Assembly (NCBI GenBank): GCA_034509735.1
Contig: JACGWO010000010.1
Span: forward strand, 16,567,193-16,631,192
Length of the DNA stretch: 64,000 nucleotides
DNA from: Sesamum alatum
Taxonomy: Eukaryota; Streptophyta; Magnoliopsida; Lamiales; Pedaliaceae
Direction: 5' to 3'
Position 1 is the first letter of the stretch; each line of letters starts with the position of its first letter. This document shows, piece after piece, positions 1-11,798 of this stretch. A program made the translations under genes and the position numbers. The notes under the pieces were generated by a model. The model saw only the letters and a list, made by a program, of their open reading frames with translations. It searched no databases and was not told the origin of the DNA.

Positions 1-935
1 CCACGTCAGCACGTGATGTGGTTAAAATTACAAGTGACAGATGACGTGGCCAAATATTTCTTCCAACATGACTTTAATTATATAAATATATATAATTAAA
101 ATAAAATTATTATATAATAAAAAATTAAAAAAAATCCACAACCCACCCCCCTTCCCCCCCCCCCAACCCACATGCGCCGTCCCTCCGTCAACCATAGAAG
201 GGGCGACACCACCCCTGCGTGTTCCCGTTGAAGGGGACGCCGTTGCCCCCTTCACCATGGGCGACTCGCCGTCACCGTCGCCTGCCTCTGGGTGCGGCGT
301 CGCCCCCTTCAATGGCGGGGGAAGGGATGGGGAAGGTTGGTTAGTTTTTTTTGTTTTTTTTTTAATTTTTATTATATAAATAATAATTTTATTTTTCATA
401 ACATATAATTATTTATAAATAATAGTTTTATTTTTATAATTTTATGTATTATATGATTAATATAAGAATTTTATTTTTTATAAATTATTGTTATTTTTAT
501 TATCTATATGTATTTATAGAATAAATATTTATAATTACCTATAATATTATGTATGTTTTATAAAATAAAATTTTATGTATTCTTTCATCTATAATGTTAT
601 AAATAAAAAAATAATTCTATGTTTTTTTCATAAAATAAATTTTATGTATTCTTTTATCTATAATTTTATAAATAAAAAATATTTTTTATTTATAATTTTA
701 AAAACAATTTTATGTATTTTTATAAAATAATAATTAATTTTTATAATCTATAAATATTTATTGCCACATGGGATAAAAAATAATCCACTTCCAGTGCCAA
801 GTCATTTTTAGTGCCACATGGAATAAAAAAATATCCATTTCAAGTGACAAGTTATTTTTAGTGCCACATGGGATAAAAAATCATAAACATTGCGAAGTCA
901 AGTGCCACATCATATGTTTGTGCCACATAGGATAA
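1..935. repeat. AT-rich repeat region with GC-rich patch and 50-bp tandem units
   Basis: No gene is seen. A GC-rich patch at about 160-340 sits in otherwise very AT-rich DNA and is full of GGGCGAC/GTCGCC-like words. At 762, 812 and 862 the word TGCCACATGG recurs followed by ATAAAAA, giving a 50-bp tandem unit, with a decayed fourth copy at 921. The long reading frame through the GC patch is proline/glycine-rich and flanked by homopolymers, so it is probably not a protein. It may be the edge of a Mutator-like element, because the better-delimited element at 4853-6316 has the same design; no terminal repeats were found here. Confidence 0.4.
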
Positions 936-1230
936 AAATTCCCCAAAATTTTCAGCATGTGAGGTGCACATGCTCTTTCACGGCCAAAAAAGCAGATTCC
1001 GGTGACCGGTGTGTTTAATTGCAGCAATTGTGCAAGATAATATAGAAAATTAAAAATAACATAGTTAGTGTATTAAAATTGAATTCGAGCCAAGTTAATG
1101 GACTAATTTTTTTTTCCCTATAACATTATGCAGAGAATAATATGTATTTTTGTAATTGATAATATGTCTCAAACTAACTATATCCGAGGCATAGAAAATT
1201 TATAGGATAAATTGCATCAACATTCTCTAA

Positions 1231-2185
1231 GGTACGTTTGATTGAGATGAAGAAAAGTGGAAGTATAAAAGAAGTGGGAGTAAAAATAGATGTATAAAAA
1301 AAAGTTTAGTGTTTTGGTTTGGGGGAAGAGATGGGGGGAAGTAAAACTGGATGCATATGAAACCCCTCGGGAGTCTAATTTTGTTCTCGTCCGAAATTGG
1401 GCAGAAAAGTGGAAGTATAAGGCCAGAAAGACCAAAAAAAAAAAAAAAAGCACATATTTTATTTTTATTTACTCTATTGCTCATATATAGATCTATTTCC
1501 CTCCAATTCTTTTCTCCTTATCGCTGATAATATCATACATAATCGTCAGAGGAAAGATAACCAAATCGTTAGAAAAACTACTATGTCGAAGTCAACAATT
1601 AAGTAAACATACTTTGCATTTGCGATTTTTCAAAAAAGAATTATTGTTAATTTGCTACTAAAATTTGTTGAATATGCCTTTCCTCTAATTTTGTTACCTC
1701 TTCCTGCCACCGGCACTAGATTTTGTCCGTGAACCAAAATTGTTCATAAACTAATAAATTTTGTCCTCCCGCCTGATGCACTCACTTTTGTCAAGATATC
1801 ACTCAACAAAATAAGAAAAAAAAAAATGTGAATCTAGGTTGTTGAAAGTTGGGTTTTATTATTGTTCGTGTTTGATAAATATTATTGTTCGTGTTGATAA
1901 ATATTTTTATTAATAAGGTTTTTAAATCTTTGATAAACTAAAATTATATTAGTATAATTTTAACTTATTTATTTTCTAATACAAAATGAAGACAAAGGGT
2001 TAAACAGTAAAACTATAAAAATTAGTCTTTTTTTCTCAATTTGTTTTTCTCGTATAAACAAGAGGAAGTATTTGAGATTAACTCCCCTTCCAATCATACC
2101 AAACAACTTGAAAGAAAACTATTATTTTTTCTCACGCCTTCCCCCTTTCACTTCCCATTTCCTTTCATTTGAACCAAACGAACCA
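1231..2185. mobile_element. Tourist/PIF-Harbinger-like MITE (tentative)
   Basis: The left end GGTACGTTTGATTGAGATGA is roughly the inverse of the right end (TTTGAACCAAACGAACCA), and the similarity continues inwards for several tens of bases. Each end is flanked by TAA (1228-1230 and 2186-2188), the target preference of PIF/Harbinger MITEs. No transposase is present. The reading frames inside are low-complexity and are not annotated as genes. A chance TAA flank cannot be excluded. Confidence 0.45.
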
Positions 2186-2188
2186 TAA

Positions 2189-3063
2189 GATTAAACAAAT
2201 CATACAATTACTTCGTACAGTTTCATAAATTAAAGTATACCCCTGAGGGAGTGTTAGTGCAATGTACTTTATAGAGTGTTTGTTGTAACATTCCAGTCAA
2301 TGAATAAGGGGTGTATTCGTAATTATAACTACAGTTTTAAAGGATATTTTGTAATTTTACAAAGACAAAAATACGATTTGTGTAATTAGATTTAACCTCA
2401 GAAGGTGTCAGTATAATTAAAGAACCCAAAATTATATGTATGAAGGAAATTAAATGAAGTACTAAAAATCTGGACAATAGTGTATAATTATAACCTAACA
2501 TAAAAAAAAATATATTATATATGAAACACTTTCGAATTTAAATTTATTTATAACTGATATATCTAAATAAATCTTAAACTCCTCTGGATAAACATGAACA
2601 ATTATATATTTATTAAATTAAAAAACTAATACCTATACTGTTAAAAAAAATATATGACGAAAGCCACAAATTAAATTATTTTCAAATGTAAAACTCAAAT
2701 TCAAACGCACAGACAATAAAAGCTTCAACTCAATTGTGCTCAATTAACAATTCAACACCACTGTCACATCAATTCCCTGTATGACTTTCTGAAATTAATA
2801 CGGGTGACACGCTCAAATATGTGTATAATAATTTTAAATTTTAAAAATTGATTATTATTTAAAAAATATGTTAATTAGATAAATATATAAAAAACATATG
2901 AGAAATCATTGAAAAAAATGAAAGAACAAAAAGGAATATAGAAATAGAGAAGAGAGAATATCATAATAAGAAGTTAAGAGAGAGAAAAAAAATTAATAAA
3001 TATTATAAAAAATAAAAATTGACAGACCACAAAAAACTGAGACACCAATAAGGTGCTTATACT
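2189..3063. other. AT-rich intergenic, no gene seen
   Basis: Long A/T runs, no coding-like frame and no RNA gene. A weak inverted pair around 2230 and 2420 might be a decayed MITE but could not be delimited. Confidence 0.4.
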
Positions 3064-3082
3064 TAAAATAAGGTATAGATAG

Positions 3083-3360
3083 CCAATGAAACCTAGTTCA
3101 GTTGGCGAAATTGAGGCCCCATGATCCTAAAGGTCATGGGTTCGAATCTCCTGCATGGGATGATTTGTTTCTACTGCATAGTAGGTTTATTTATTTCTAC
3201 TGTATAATAGGTTATTTGTTGCTATAATAGTAAAATGTTAGTATATGTGATATTGTCGATAGGAATGTTGTATTTGTCTATGTCTGTTATTGATACTAAC
3301 AGAAGTGATTGTATTCGCTTTATTTCAATTAATAAAATTCATCGCTTTCAACTAAAAAAA
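3083..3360 (+). mobile_element. tRNA-derived SINE with 19-bp target-site duplication
   Basis: The element opens with a tRNA-like head: an A-box-like TAGTTCAGTTGGC near 3094 and a B-box-like GGTTCGAATCTCC near 3139, the internal RNA polymerase III promoter of plant SINEs. The tRNA-unrelated body ends in an A-rich tail (AACTAAAAAAA). It is flanked by the identical 19-mer TAAAATAAGGTATAGATAG at 3064-3082 and 3361-3379, the long duplication made by LINE-type target-primed reverse transcription. The head does not fold as a whole tRNA, so it is not called as a tRNA gene. Confidence 0.85.
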
Positions 3361-3379
3361 TAAAATAAGGTATAGATAG

Positions 3380-4110
3380 TTTTAATTAATGGCTCACTTT
3401 TTGTATCACTAACAACAATTAGCAACAAAAAATTGTGCGTAAAGTTTTCCCTAAAAGCTATTATAGTGATACATGTATACTGACGACTTAGTGACAATAA
3501 TTATTTATCCTCACTATATTTGTGTTGTGTCATTGATTACCTACAGTGACAATAACTTTATGCATAACTTTCTTCACTAACAATTATACTATGATCACAA
3601 GACAATATTATTTTCAATTAATATATATTTTTAGTGTCAATTTTAAAATTTTTACTGGATATGTTATCACTGATATCATATTTCGTTGTTAGTGAAATTA
3701 CACGTTGATAGTTACTATCTTTTGAGTGAAATTATACTTATAAAACTATATATATATATATATAGGATACATTTAAATAGAAAAAGGACTAAGGTATTTC
3801 TATATATTTATTAAATGTAATAAAATTAATTTCTATAAATGCTTCCCATTTAATTAAGGGTTAAATATATTTGCATTCCTAAACTATGCATGAAGTCCAT
3901 TTACCCCCCCTTAAACTATAAAATGTAACAATGCCCCTTCATGATATGGACTAATTTTTTTATGACAAAAAATGCGCTTATTATTTACACCCCTAAACTA
4001 TGTCTATAATAATCACTCCTCTAAAACATAATTTGAATTATTATAAAAAATTTATTTAAAATAAACACTACCCAAAATTTATGATTTTTATAATTAGTAT
4101 AGAATCTGTA
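3380..4110. other. AT-rich intergenic, no gene seen
   Basis: Repeated short words such as TAGTGACAATAATTATT (about 3490-3720) recur in lyase intron 1 (about 13900-14000) and probably come from decayed MITEs. No coding signal was found. Confidence 0.35.
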
Positions 4111-4386
4111 CACTACAAGAAAATAACTTAACAACAACGAAAAAAATTATTGTTGAAATCAGCATCGATCTAATTATCAAATAAAATTTTCGTTGATAAT
4201 CTACACTACTCAATATATATTTTGAATAATTTGTTGCTAAATTTGTTAGCAAGTAAATTTTTGTTGCTAAATTCATTAGCAAGTAAATTTCTTATATTAA
4301 ATAATGCATTAGCAACAAAAATTTTACTTGCTAAGTAGCTAGACACTGATTTTTTTGCGTTGCTATTGAGTGTTTTTTTTGTAGTG
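4111..4386. mobile_element. CACTA-type MITE
   Basis: Begins CACTACAAGAAAAT and ends TTTTTTTTGTAGTG, the inverted termini typical of CACTA (En/Spm) elements. The interior has subterminal inverted words (GTTGCTAA / TTAGCAAC and similar). It is 276 bp long with no coding capacity, hence non-autonomous. The 3-bp duplication is not exact (GTA versus ATA). Confidence 0.65.
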
Positions 4387-4852
4387 ATATAAAATCTACA
4401 AATTTACAAATTCTTATATTTATTTTTTTACATGACTGTTCACAAATTTACATAATTTTTGCTTGTGTTGTTATATATATTAACTATCATAATAATAAAT
4501 TATCAATATAATTTTAAAATATTACATCAAATATATATATACACACACATTGTAAAATATGCAAATTTATAATATTCTATAATTTTTTAACAATCATATG
4601 ATATATTTTAATTATGCGTACATATAATTGAACAGGATTTTATTATTTATATCGCACATTTTTTATGAAATTATATGTATTATGTATTCACACATATTCA
4701 CATGTATTTGTTAACATAAATATATAATTTACTTTGTAAAACATACTTGCATATATTGGGCTTGTAAATATTTTTTGTATTACATATATAATTTATGAAA
4801 AGCTATAAATTATAAATATTATTTTTTAAATAAAATTTGAGTAAAACTTAAA

Positions 4853-6316
4853 GGATAAATTGCATAAAATACCCCTGTGTTTTAAAAATTTAGCTAAAAA
4901 CCCCTATGTATTAAAAATATAGGCAAAAATTCCCCGTATTTTAAAAAATAATGCAAACTCTCCCTTTCCGTTAACTCCCTTTAACGGCGTTAAATTTTTT
5001 CTTGATTTGCCCGTTATACCCTTATTTTCTTAGCCATTGATCTTCATAAGTTACAAATGGACGATCTAGATTACCGATTTTAAAATATATTTTTATTTAT
5101 ATATTTGCACAATAATATATATTATACATATATAATATATATATATACAATTTAATTACACCGGCCGCCGTTGGCGGCGGCCGGTGTCGCCGTGTTTGGG
5201 GGCGACGTCACAAGCATTGTCGTCGCCCATTTCTGCTTGGGCGACGACGGCTGCCCAGGCGCCGTTGCCAAGATCTACGGGCGACGAGGTCGCCCATCAT
5301 CGCCCTGGATCTAGGCGACGGAGGTCGCCCATTCTGCTTGGGCAACTGTCGTCGCCCAGTTCCATGGGCAACGACGGCCCCAGGTGCCGTCGCCCAAATC
5401 TACGGGCGACGTGGCCGCCCAACCGTGAAATGGGCGACCTCACCGTTGCCCTCGATCTGGGCGACGGAGGTCGCCCATTCTGCTTGGGCGATTGGCGTAG
5501 CCCAGATCCATGGGCGACGATGGCTGCCCAGGCACCGTCGTCTGCCGAGGTGACGACCGGCGGTGGTGGTATTTTCAAGAAATATTTCTATTTTAAAAAC
5601 TTAAGTTAACATAATTTATTTTTTTTTACAAAAATAGAAATATATAAAAAGTATTAAAATTTTATTCTAAATAGATTTTAATTTTAATATTATTTATAAT
5701 AAAAAAGATTAAAATACATAAAAATTATGAAATTTTAATCTTATTTATTATAAATAATATTAAAATTAAAATCTATTTAAATTAATAATAATTTAATTTA
5801 ATTAATAATATACAATTATAACTAATTTTATTTATTATATAGATATTTAGATTTGAATTTTAGTATATTAATTTTTGAATTGTATTTTTCAATTTAAAAT
5901 TTGACCTTTTAAAATTTTTATATATTTTTAGGTATTTTGATACTTAATTAATATATTTTACAAATAAATAATTTATTAAAGTATAATTAGATTAAATAAT
6001 ATTTTAAATTAATCAAATATATAATTTATTAAATTAAATTAAATTAAATAATATATAATATAAAAAAACATATTTAAATATCAATAAGGGCGCAAAATAG
6101 ACATTAACACACTTAAAATAACTCAAAAAATAACAAAAAACGAAGCCCATTCGCTCATCAGGCGCGTGTCAACCAGTCTCCGTAAATTTCTAACAGAGAG
6201 GGGTTTTTTTGTTGTATTTTTAACAATACAGGGTTTTTTTTTTTGTCTATAAACATAACACAGGGGGATTTCACACTATTTTACTAAAACACAGGGGGGT
6301 GTTATGCAATTTACCC
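4853..6316. mobile_element. Non-autonomous Mutator-like element with GC-rich core
   Basis: Terminal inverted repeats of roughly 100-150 bp with several mismatches and gaps: the left end starts GGATAAATTGCATAAAATAC and the right end, reversed, GGGTAAATTGCATAACACC. The ends are flanked by an exact 9-bp duplication, AAACTTAAA, at 4844-4852 and 6317-6325, the Mutator hallmark. Between AT-rich arms lies a GC-rich core (about 5160-5570) built of iterated GGGCGAC / GTCGCCCA words. Frames across the core have no recognisable domain and read on both strands, so they are taken as compositional. No transposase. Confidence 0.8.
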
Positions 6317-6929
6317 AAACTTAAATCACTAAAAGTAGTTTCGATGGAGATTTTTTTAAGAAAACATGTGACTTTAGGAAGTAAAATGAAAAATATAGAA
6401 GGTAAATAAAAAGGGAATTTTTGTCTTGTCAATACTAAATTATTTTGTCAGGACTGGTTTTTTTTTAACCTTCCATACTTCATAGAATAAATTCAACTAC
6501 ATGCATACATGTATTTAACCTTTTAATTAATAAATAGTTTTCGTGATATATGCTTATCGTCAAAGTTTGGACAACCAACTCAAAAGCCGTTGTACTAAAA
6601 TCAACGCAACAAGTAGTGTACCTGTTTCTTTTGCCTTTCCGGCCCCAATAACATCGACTAGTGGCTAACATGCCGATTTCTAGAGCAATTGACAAATGGA
6701 AAGCCGCCAACCAACCATCATATAACACCTGCTAACTTTTTTTTTTTTTTTTGGTTTTGAACATATAACACCTGCTAACTTTAAAGTCCCCAGTTTACAA
6801 TATTGTGGAATTGAAATTCATCTAATTTGTTTGACTTATAAAATGATGGTGCAGAAGTAGTAGATATCGAAAGAATAAAGAAGAACTCGTCTTCAATGTT
6901 CTGTGAACTCGAATTTTAAGTAAAATATA

Positions 6930-7426
6930 GGGTTAATTATATTTATACTTATTTTGAAAATGTGAAATTATATTTTTTCTTAAAAAATTTTAAAATTATA
7001 CTTACACCTCTTCCAAGAAATTTCTGTTTACACCTGATCCCCTTCCGTTAGAGTTTGGACGGAAAATATTTACGTCAACAAAAAAATTATATAAATGTTC
7101 AATTTTGCCTTCATTTAACATTTTTATGAATATTTTTGTACTTACAAGAGGATAAATGTAATGTATATATAGAGAGTGAGTAATTAACATTATTATATTT
7201 TTTCCTATTAAGTACAAAATTATTACATGGGGATGTTAAATGAGGAGTAAAAATAAAAATTTATGTAATTTTGTTTGCTAATTTCAGCTTTTTTCGTCAA
7301 AATCCGAACGAAATGGGGTCAGATGTAAACGGTGAATTTTCAGAAGGGGTGTAAGTATAATTTTAAATTTTTTTTAAAGAAAAGTGTAATTTTACATTTT
7401 TAGAGGGGGTCTAAGTTAATTAACCC
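6930..7426. mobile_element. Mutator-like MITE, exact 9-bp duplication
   Basis: The left end GGGTTAATTATATTTATACT and the right end (…TAAGTTAATTAACCC) form long imperfect inverted repeats of about 130 bp or more. Exact 9-bp flanks TAAAATATA occur at 6921-6929 and 7427-7435. No coding capacity. Confidence 0.8.
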
Positions 7427-7435
7427 TAAAATATA

Positions 7436-8979
7436 TTATTGTTGAATAATATCATAATAGAGTTTGCAGCTTTTTAAAAGTAAGAATCCTAACCTAGGGC
7501 AAAACAGGGCGAAAACGGGCTAAATTCTAATATCCTAGCAATAACCTAATAAAATATCAAGCACAACGACAATTATGAAAACTAAAATTTAACTAAAACC
7601 AATTAAAAAGATAAAAAATCCAAAAAAAAATCCGAATAATAGTCAAAATGATGGAATTTTACGATGAACAATGAGGGTTGGGTCCTCCTTGAGAAGACGA
7701 TCAAAATGATAGGTAGATGATATGATAACTCCTTCAAAATAAAATATTATGATCATTTGAAATTCCACCATTAAACCACACAAATAAAATAGTACACTTT
7801 GAACTTCCGCCTATCCAAACGATAACAAAATATATCACCTCTTGTTCTACATCTTAAAATAAATAAAATGGTTTTTGAATCCTCCATTCAATCTATTAGA
7901 TTTTAACCTATTTAAGATGGATTTGGAATCCACTCAATAACTTAGTTATTATTTTATTTTTTACAAATACTCTAAAAGTGTTAGTCAGATAAATTTGAAA
8001 TTCTTGCACAAATTTCTTATCAATCCAAATAAAAAATCTCAAGTATGTGGATTTAAAATAGAAATTTAAAATTTATTCATTTCAAATCCTTATTACTCAA
8101 ATCCAAATATATCGTTCCAATAAAATGCAAGAGTCTTATATACATCGAATGTGAATATATATAATAAATAATGAAAATTAAATTACATCACTCATGCGAT
8201 TTGTGTTGTTAATTACAATGATTTGGGTGATCTGCAACTTAATACTTTTAGATTGTTTGTAATAACTTGGGCTCTTACCAACTTTCTTTCTTTCTTTTTT
8301 TTTTTTTCCAGATAATCTAAAAATTAGATTGGTTCTTTTTTTTTGTTTTGTTGCAATTTATATTTTTAAGCTATTTAAATTAAATTTATTTAATTCAAAA
8401 GAAATAAGTTCCTGCTCCTCCTCCCTCTTCCCCAAAATATTATTCCAATTTCGTCTTTTTTTCCACTTTTCACTTTTATTTTTAAATACTCCCAATATTT
8501 ATTACAAATAAATCGACAACCTTCCTACAATTTAATCCCACTACAAAATATAAATTATTACAAACACCCCTTAACGCGTCTAAAATTTTAATACAAAATA
8601 AAACATAGCTAAAAAGTCGACACCAAACATAACAACTCTAAAAACTGTAAGAAAAGAAAATCACAAAATCACCGATTGATTCCCCTGAACAAATAAAAGT
8701 CATCCTTGGTGCGTAGATGTCCCTTAGGGACACCCGCAATGATTTAAGATTTAATATTTTATTGTGGAGATATTGAATTCAAAATTCATTTGGAGCATGC
8801 ATGAGTGGGCGTGCGTGCGTAAAGAAAAAAAATATCTTAATGCATAGATGATAAAAATAAAAAAAAAAAAAAAACCCATAAAGAAACGACAAAAAGGTAC
8901 TCTAGTTGATGGAATTTTTATTTTCCAAAAAAGTTACATAAATATTTACACATTCTTATTCAAGAATGCTCTCTTGCAC
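7436..8979. other. Intergenic upstream of the lyase gene
   Basis: AT-rich sequence with homopolymers and no convincing gene. It should contain the distal promoter of the rhamnogalacturonan lyase gene. No individual transcription-factor site is claimed. Confidence 0.35.
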
Positions 8980-8993
8980 TATATATATAAATA
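8980..8993 (+). promoter_or_regulatory. Candidate TATA box of the lyase gene
   Basis: TATATATATAAATA lies about 310 bp upstream of the proposed start codon at 9305. A start site about 30 bp downstream would give a leader of about 290 nt. The surroundings are AT-rich, so similar strings occur by chance; position is the main support. A possible leader splice donor (GAG|GTAAAT) lies at 9201-9202. Confidence 0.35.
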
Positions 8994-9275
8994 TATGTTT
9001 GGCCGTTTTCAAAGCATAAAGTTCCTTGGAACGAATATAAACCCCTGCAGGATTCAGCAAATTTGCACTAACTGTTTGCTCACAGATTCACACAATTTGC
9101 CCACAAAACTCTCAAGCAACCTTTTCCAACATCTCAATCCAACCTTCAACCTTTATTACAAGAACAGGAAACTCTCATTGCCATCTATTGTTTCTGCAGA
9201 GGTAAATTCTTAATTAGTACAAATTTTTAATTCTTAAACTCTTACATTCTTGAGTGGTAATTATAATTAACGTTG

Positions 9276-9299
9276 ATGGAGAGGTGGTGGTGCAGTTGA
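9276..9299 (+). promoter_or_regulatory. Short upstream ORF before the lyase start
   Basis: An ATG at 9276 opens a seven-codon frame (MERWWCS) that stops at 9299, five bases before the proposed main ATG at 9305 and in a different frame. If it lies in the mature leader it would reduce initiation or require reinitiation. Confidence 0.3.
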
Positions 9300-9304
9300 A
9301 GAAG

Positions 9305-9539
9305 ATGGGGCGGAAGAGAAGATGGGGATGCAGCTGCTTGGCCATTCTTCTTCAGTTCTTCTTGCTTGCCCAATGTGCAGTACATAGAAGGCAGTTAAGT
9401 TCTATTCCAACCTTAATTTGTTTTTACATATGTTGTAGAGATTACTGGTTTCGGACCAATAAGCCATCCTTTAGTGGTAAATATGCATGTCTCGTCTATA
9501 GAGATAATTCTTTGCTAAGATGTTAGAATAATATAATAT

Positions 9540-9570
<31 letters not shown>

Positions 9571-11761
9571 CTGGGTCAAGAACTAACATAATCTAAGAAT
9601 ATGAATGCAAGACGTGGGGTTATTTTTGTATTTTGCGGGAGACTGAGTCTCGAGGAGTTAAACTTTTTTTTTTTTTTTTTTTTGGAAAAAAATGCAAGTA
9701 AGTCACTTGTGATATTACAAATAAGTAAATTACTCCTTATAAAAAAAATAGCAATTTACTCCCTATGATTATAAAAATGAATCAATTTACCACCTCGTGT
9801 TCTTTAAAATGGAGGTATTTACCTCCCTAGACAGGGAGGTAAATTACTATTTTTTTTTTCATAAGGGGATAATTAATTTGCTAATTTGTAATATCACAAG
9901 AAGGTAAGTTACATTAAACCCCTTTTTATTTTGATAAGATTTATACATGAGCTGCATACATAGACAGGACATGACCACACTTATAAGGGGAAATTGTACT
10001 TTTTATCCTGTATTTTAGGATGAGTATAATTTTTATCCCATTAATTAAGGATTTCTCATAAATTATAAAAAATTTCACTTTTAGTTATTTTATCAAATTT
10101 TGGTAGTATTTTGACAGAAAATACATGTGCTAAGCATGTGGTTGTGAACTTTTCTAGATAATGACCAAATACTTTTCACATTAATTTTTTGTCATAATAC
10201 TAACATAATTTGATGAAAGGATAAAAACGAATTTTATTTGTAACTCATGAGACCATTAATGAAAAATTTTGAAACAAAAAATATACAAACTCTAAAATAT
10301 GGGATGACAAATTATATTCCTCCACTCTAAAATTACCTCTTTATCAAAACACTAATGAAACACAAAAATATTTTTAAACAAAAAGAAGGGCAACGCAACC
10401 CAAGTTGAGGAAATTGCATTATTTTTCTGCTTTGGAGAAATTTTTGGTATATTATTTATTTTTGTGGGACTGTTGCATCTAACTCAAAACCCGTCAATGT
10501 GACAAAAGAGACCAAAAGAAGAGCAACACCAAATCCCAAGACTTGTGTTAGGTTTATGTTTTTAGGACATCTGTCTGCCCCTTCCCATATTTCCTCCACA
10601 AACATATTTTGGTCTGGGGAAGTGTTCTGTCTCACCTCTCTCACACATATATGTACATATACATATATATATATACATACACACAAACACACACATACAC
10701 ATGGGTGTGTGTGTGTTGTTGCTTCATGGATAAGAGTAGGAGTGCAGTAGGGGGGTATGATCATTATGTGGCAGGGAAAGTGAGAGAAAATACCCCACAG
10801 TTGCACTCCCGTGATCACCTCCCCAACAAAAGTTCAAAAAGCCCCATTCCTCTTGCATCGTGGTGTCACGGACTCACGGATTAAATGCATTTTTAGTTCT
10901 ATTATTCGAGGTTTTTGTCTTTCAATTTTTGGGTAAATTACAGTTATTTTTTTTAAAATTTGATATAATTATAAATACCTGATTATTATTTGAAAAATTA
11001 TAAATATTCCCTTTAGGCTTGTAATTGTCTAACAAATAATCCATTTTCATCTATTTTTTATGGGTAAGCTGACCAAAATGCCCTTATGCACTGAATTATT
11101 TTTTATTTAATTTTTAAAAAAAATTTAGACAACAATGCGCAGAGAGATGTTTCTTAAATTTTTTACACAGAGCAATTATAATGCAATTTGCCTCGGCTGA
11201 TTTTCTACAATCGTAATAAAAAATTCAAGGGCAACATAGTCAACTTCAAGCCTTTGATTAAAAATTACAAACCTTAGAGGGGGTATTTGTAATTTTTGAA
11301 ACAACGAAAGAGTATTTATAATTATGTCAAACCTCAGAAGATGTAGTTGTAATTTACCCTTATTTTTTTTAGAATAGTATCTTGATCCTATAATTTTTTT
11401 TTTATTTTGGTAATTTCAGTCTTTTTATTCACTGGAGTTCGCCTCCACTGGCTAGAAGGATGAACTCCGGCGAAAATAAGACCAAAATCGTGAAATTAAA
11501 AGATATATGACCAAAATACTACCTTGAAAAGTTAAAGGACAAAAATACTTGCAAAATAGGCCAATAGGAACAAAAACCCCAATTTTAAAATGTCACGTGA
11601 AAGAGAAACATATATTTTTCTAACGAGAATGGTGAACTCCAACAAAAAAAACTAAAATCACAAAATATTAAAAAATCAACTGACCAAAATACTAAAATTA
11701 AAAAACAAAAATACCAAATAACAACCAAAAATACATTTAAACATTGTGGTGACCTCTCAAC

Positions 11762-11798
<37 letters not shown>

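Noticed and set aside
760..940. CRISPR-like spaced repeat (TGCCACATGG units)
   Set aside because: The spacing is a simple 50-bp tandem repeat with conserved inter-unit sequence in plant nuclear DNA.
3092..3160. Possible tRNA gene
   Set aside because: It has A- and B-box-like words but no complete cloverleaf, and is the head of a SINE with a 19-bp duplication.
5184..5609. A 141-codon frame in the GC-rich core
   Set aside because: It consists of iterated short words and lies inside a Mutator-like element with both strands open; no domain and no conserved start context.
7490..8620. Possible small gene at 8329-8511
   Set aside because: Phe/Leu-rich translation of T-rich DNA, with no start context, domain or repeat conservation.
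10456..10884. Overlapping frames of 83-120 codons on both strands
   Set aside because: They run through a TA/CA/TG microsatellite within lyase intron 1 and have no recognisable protein.
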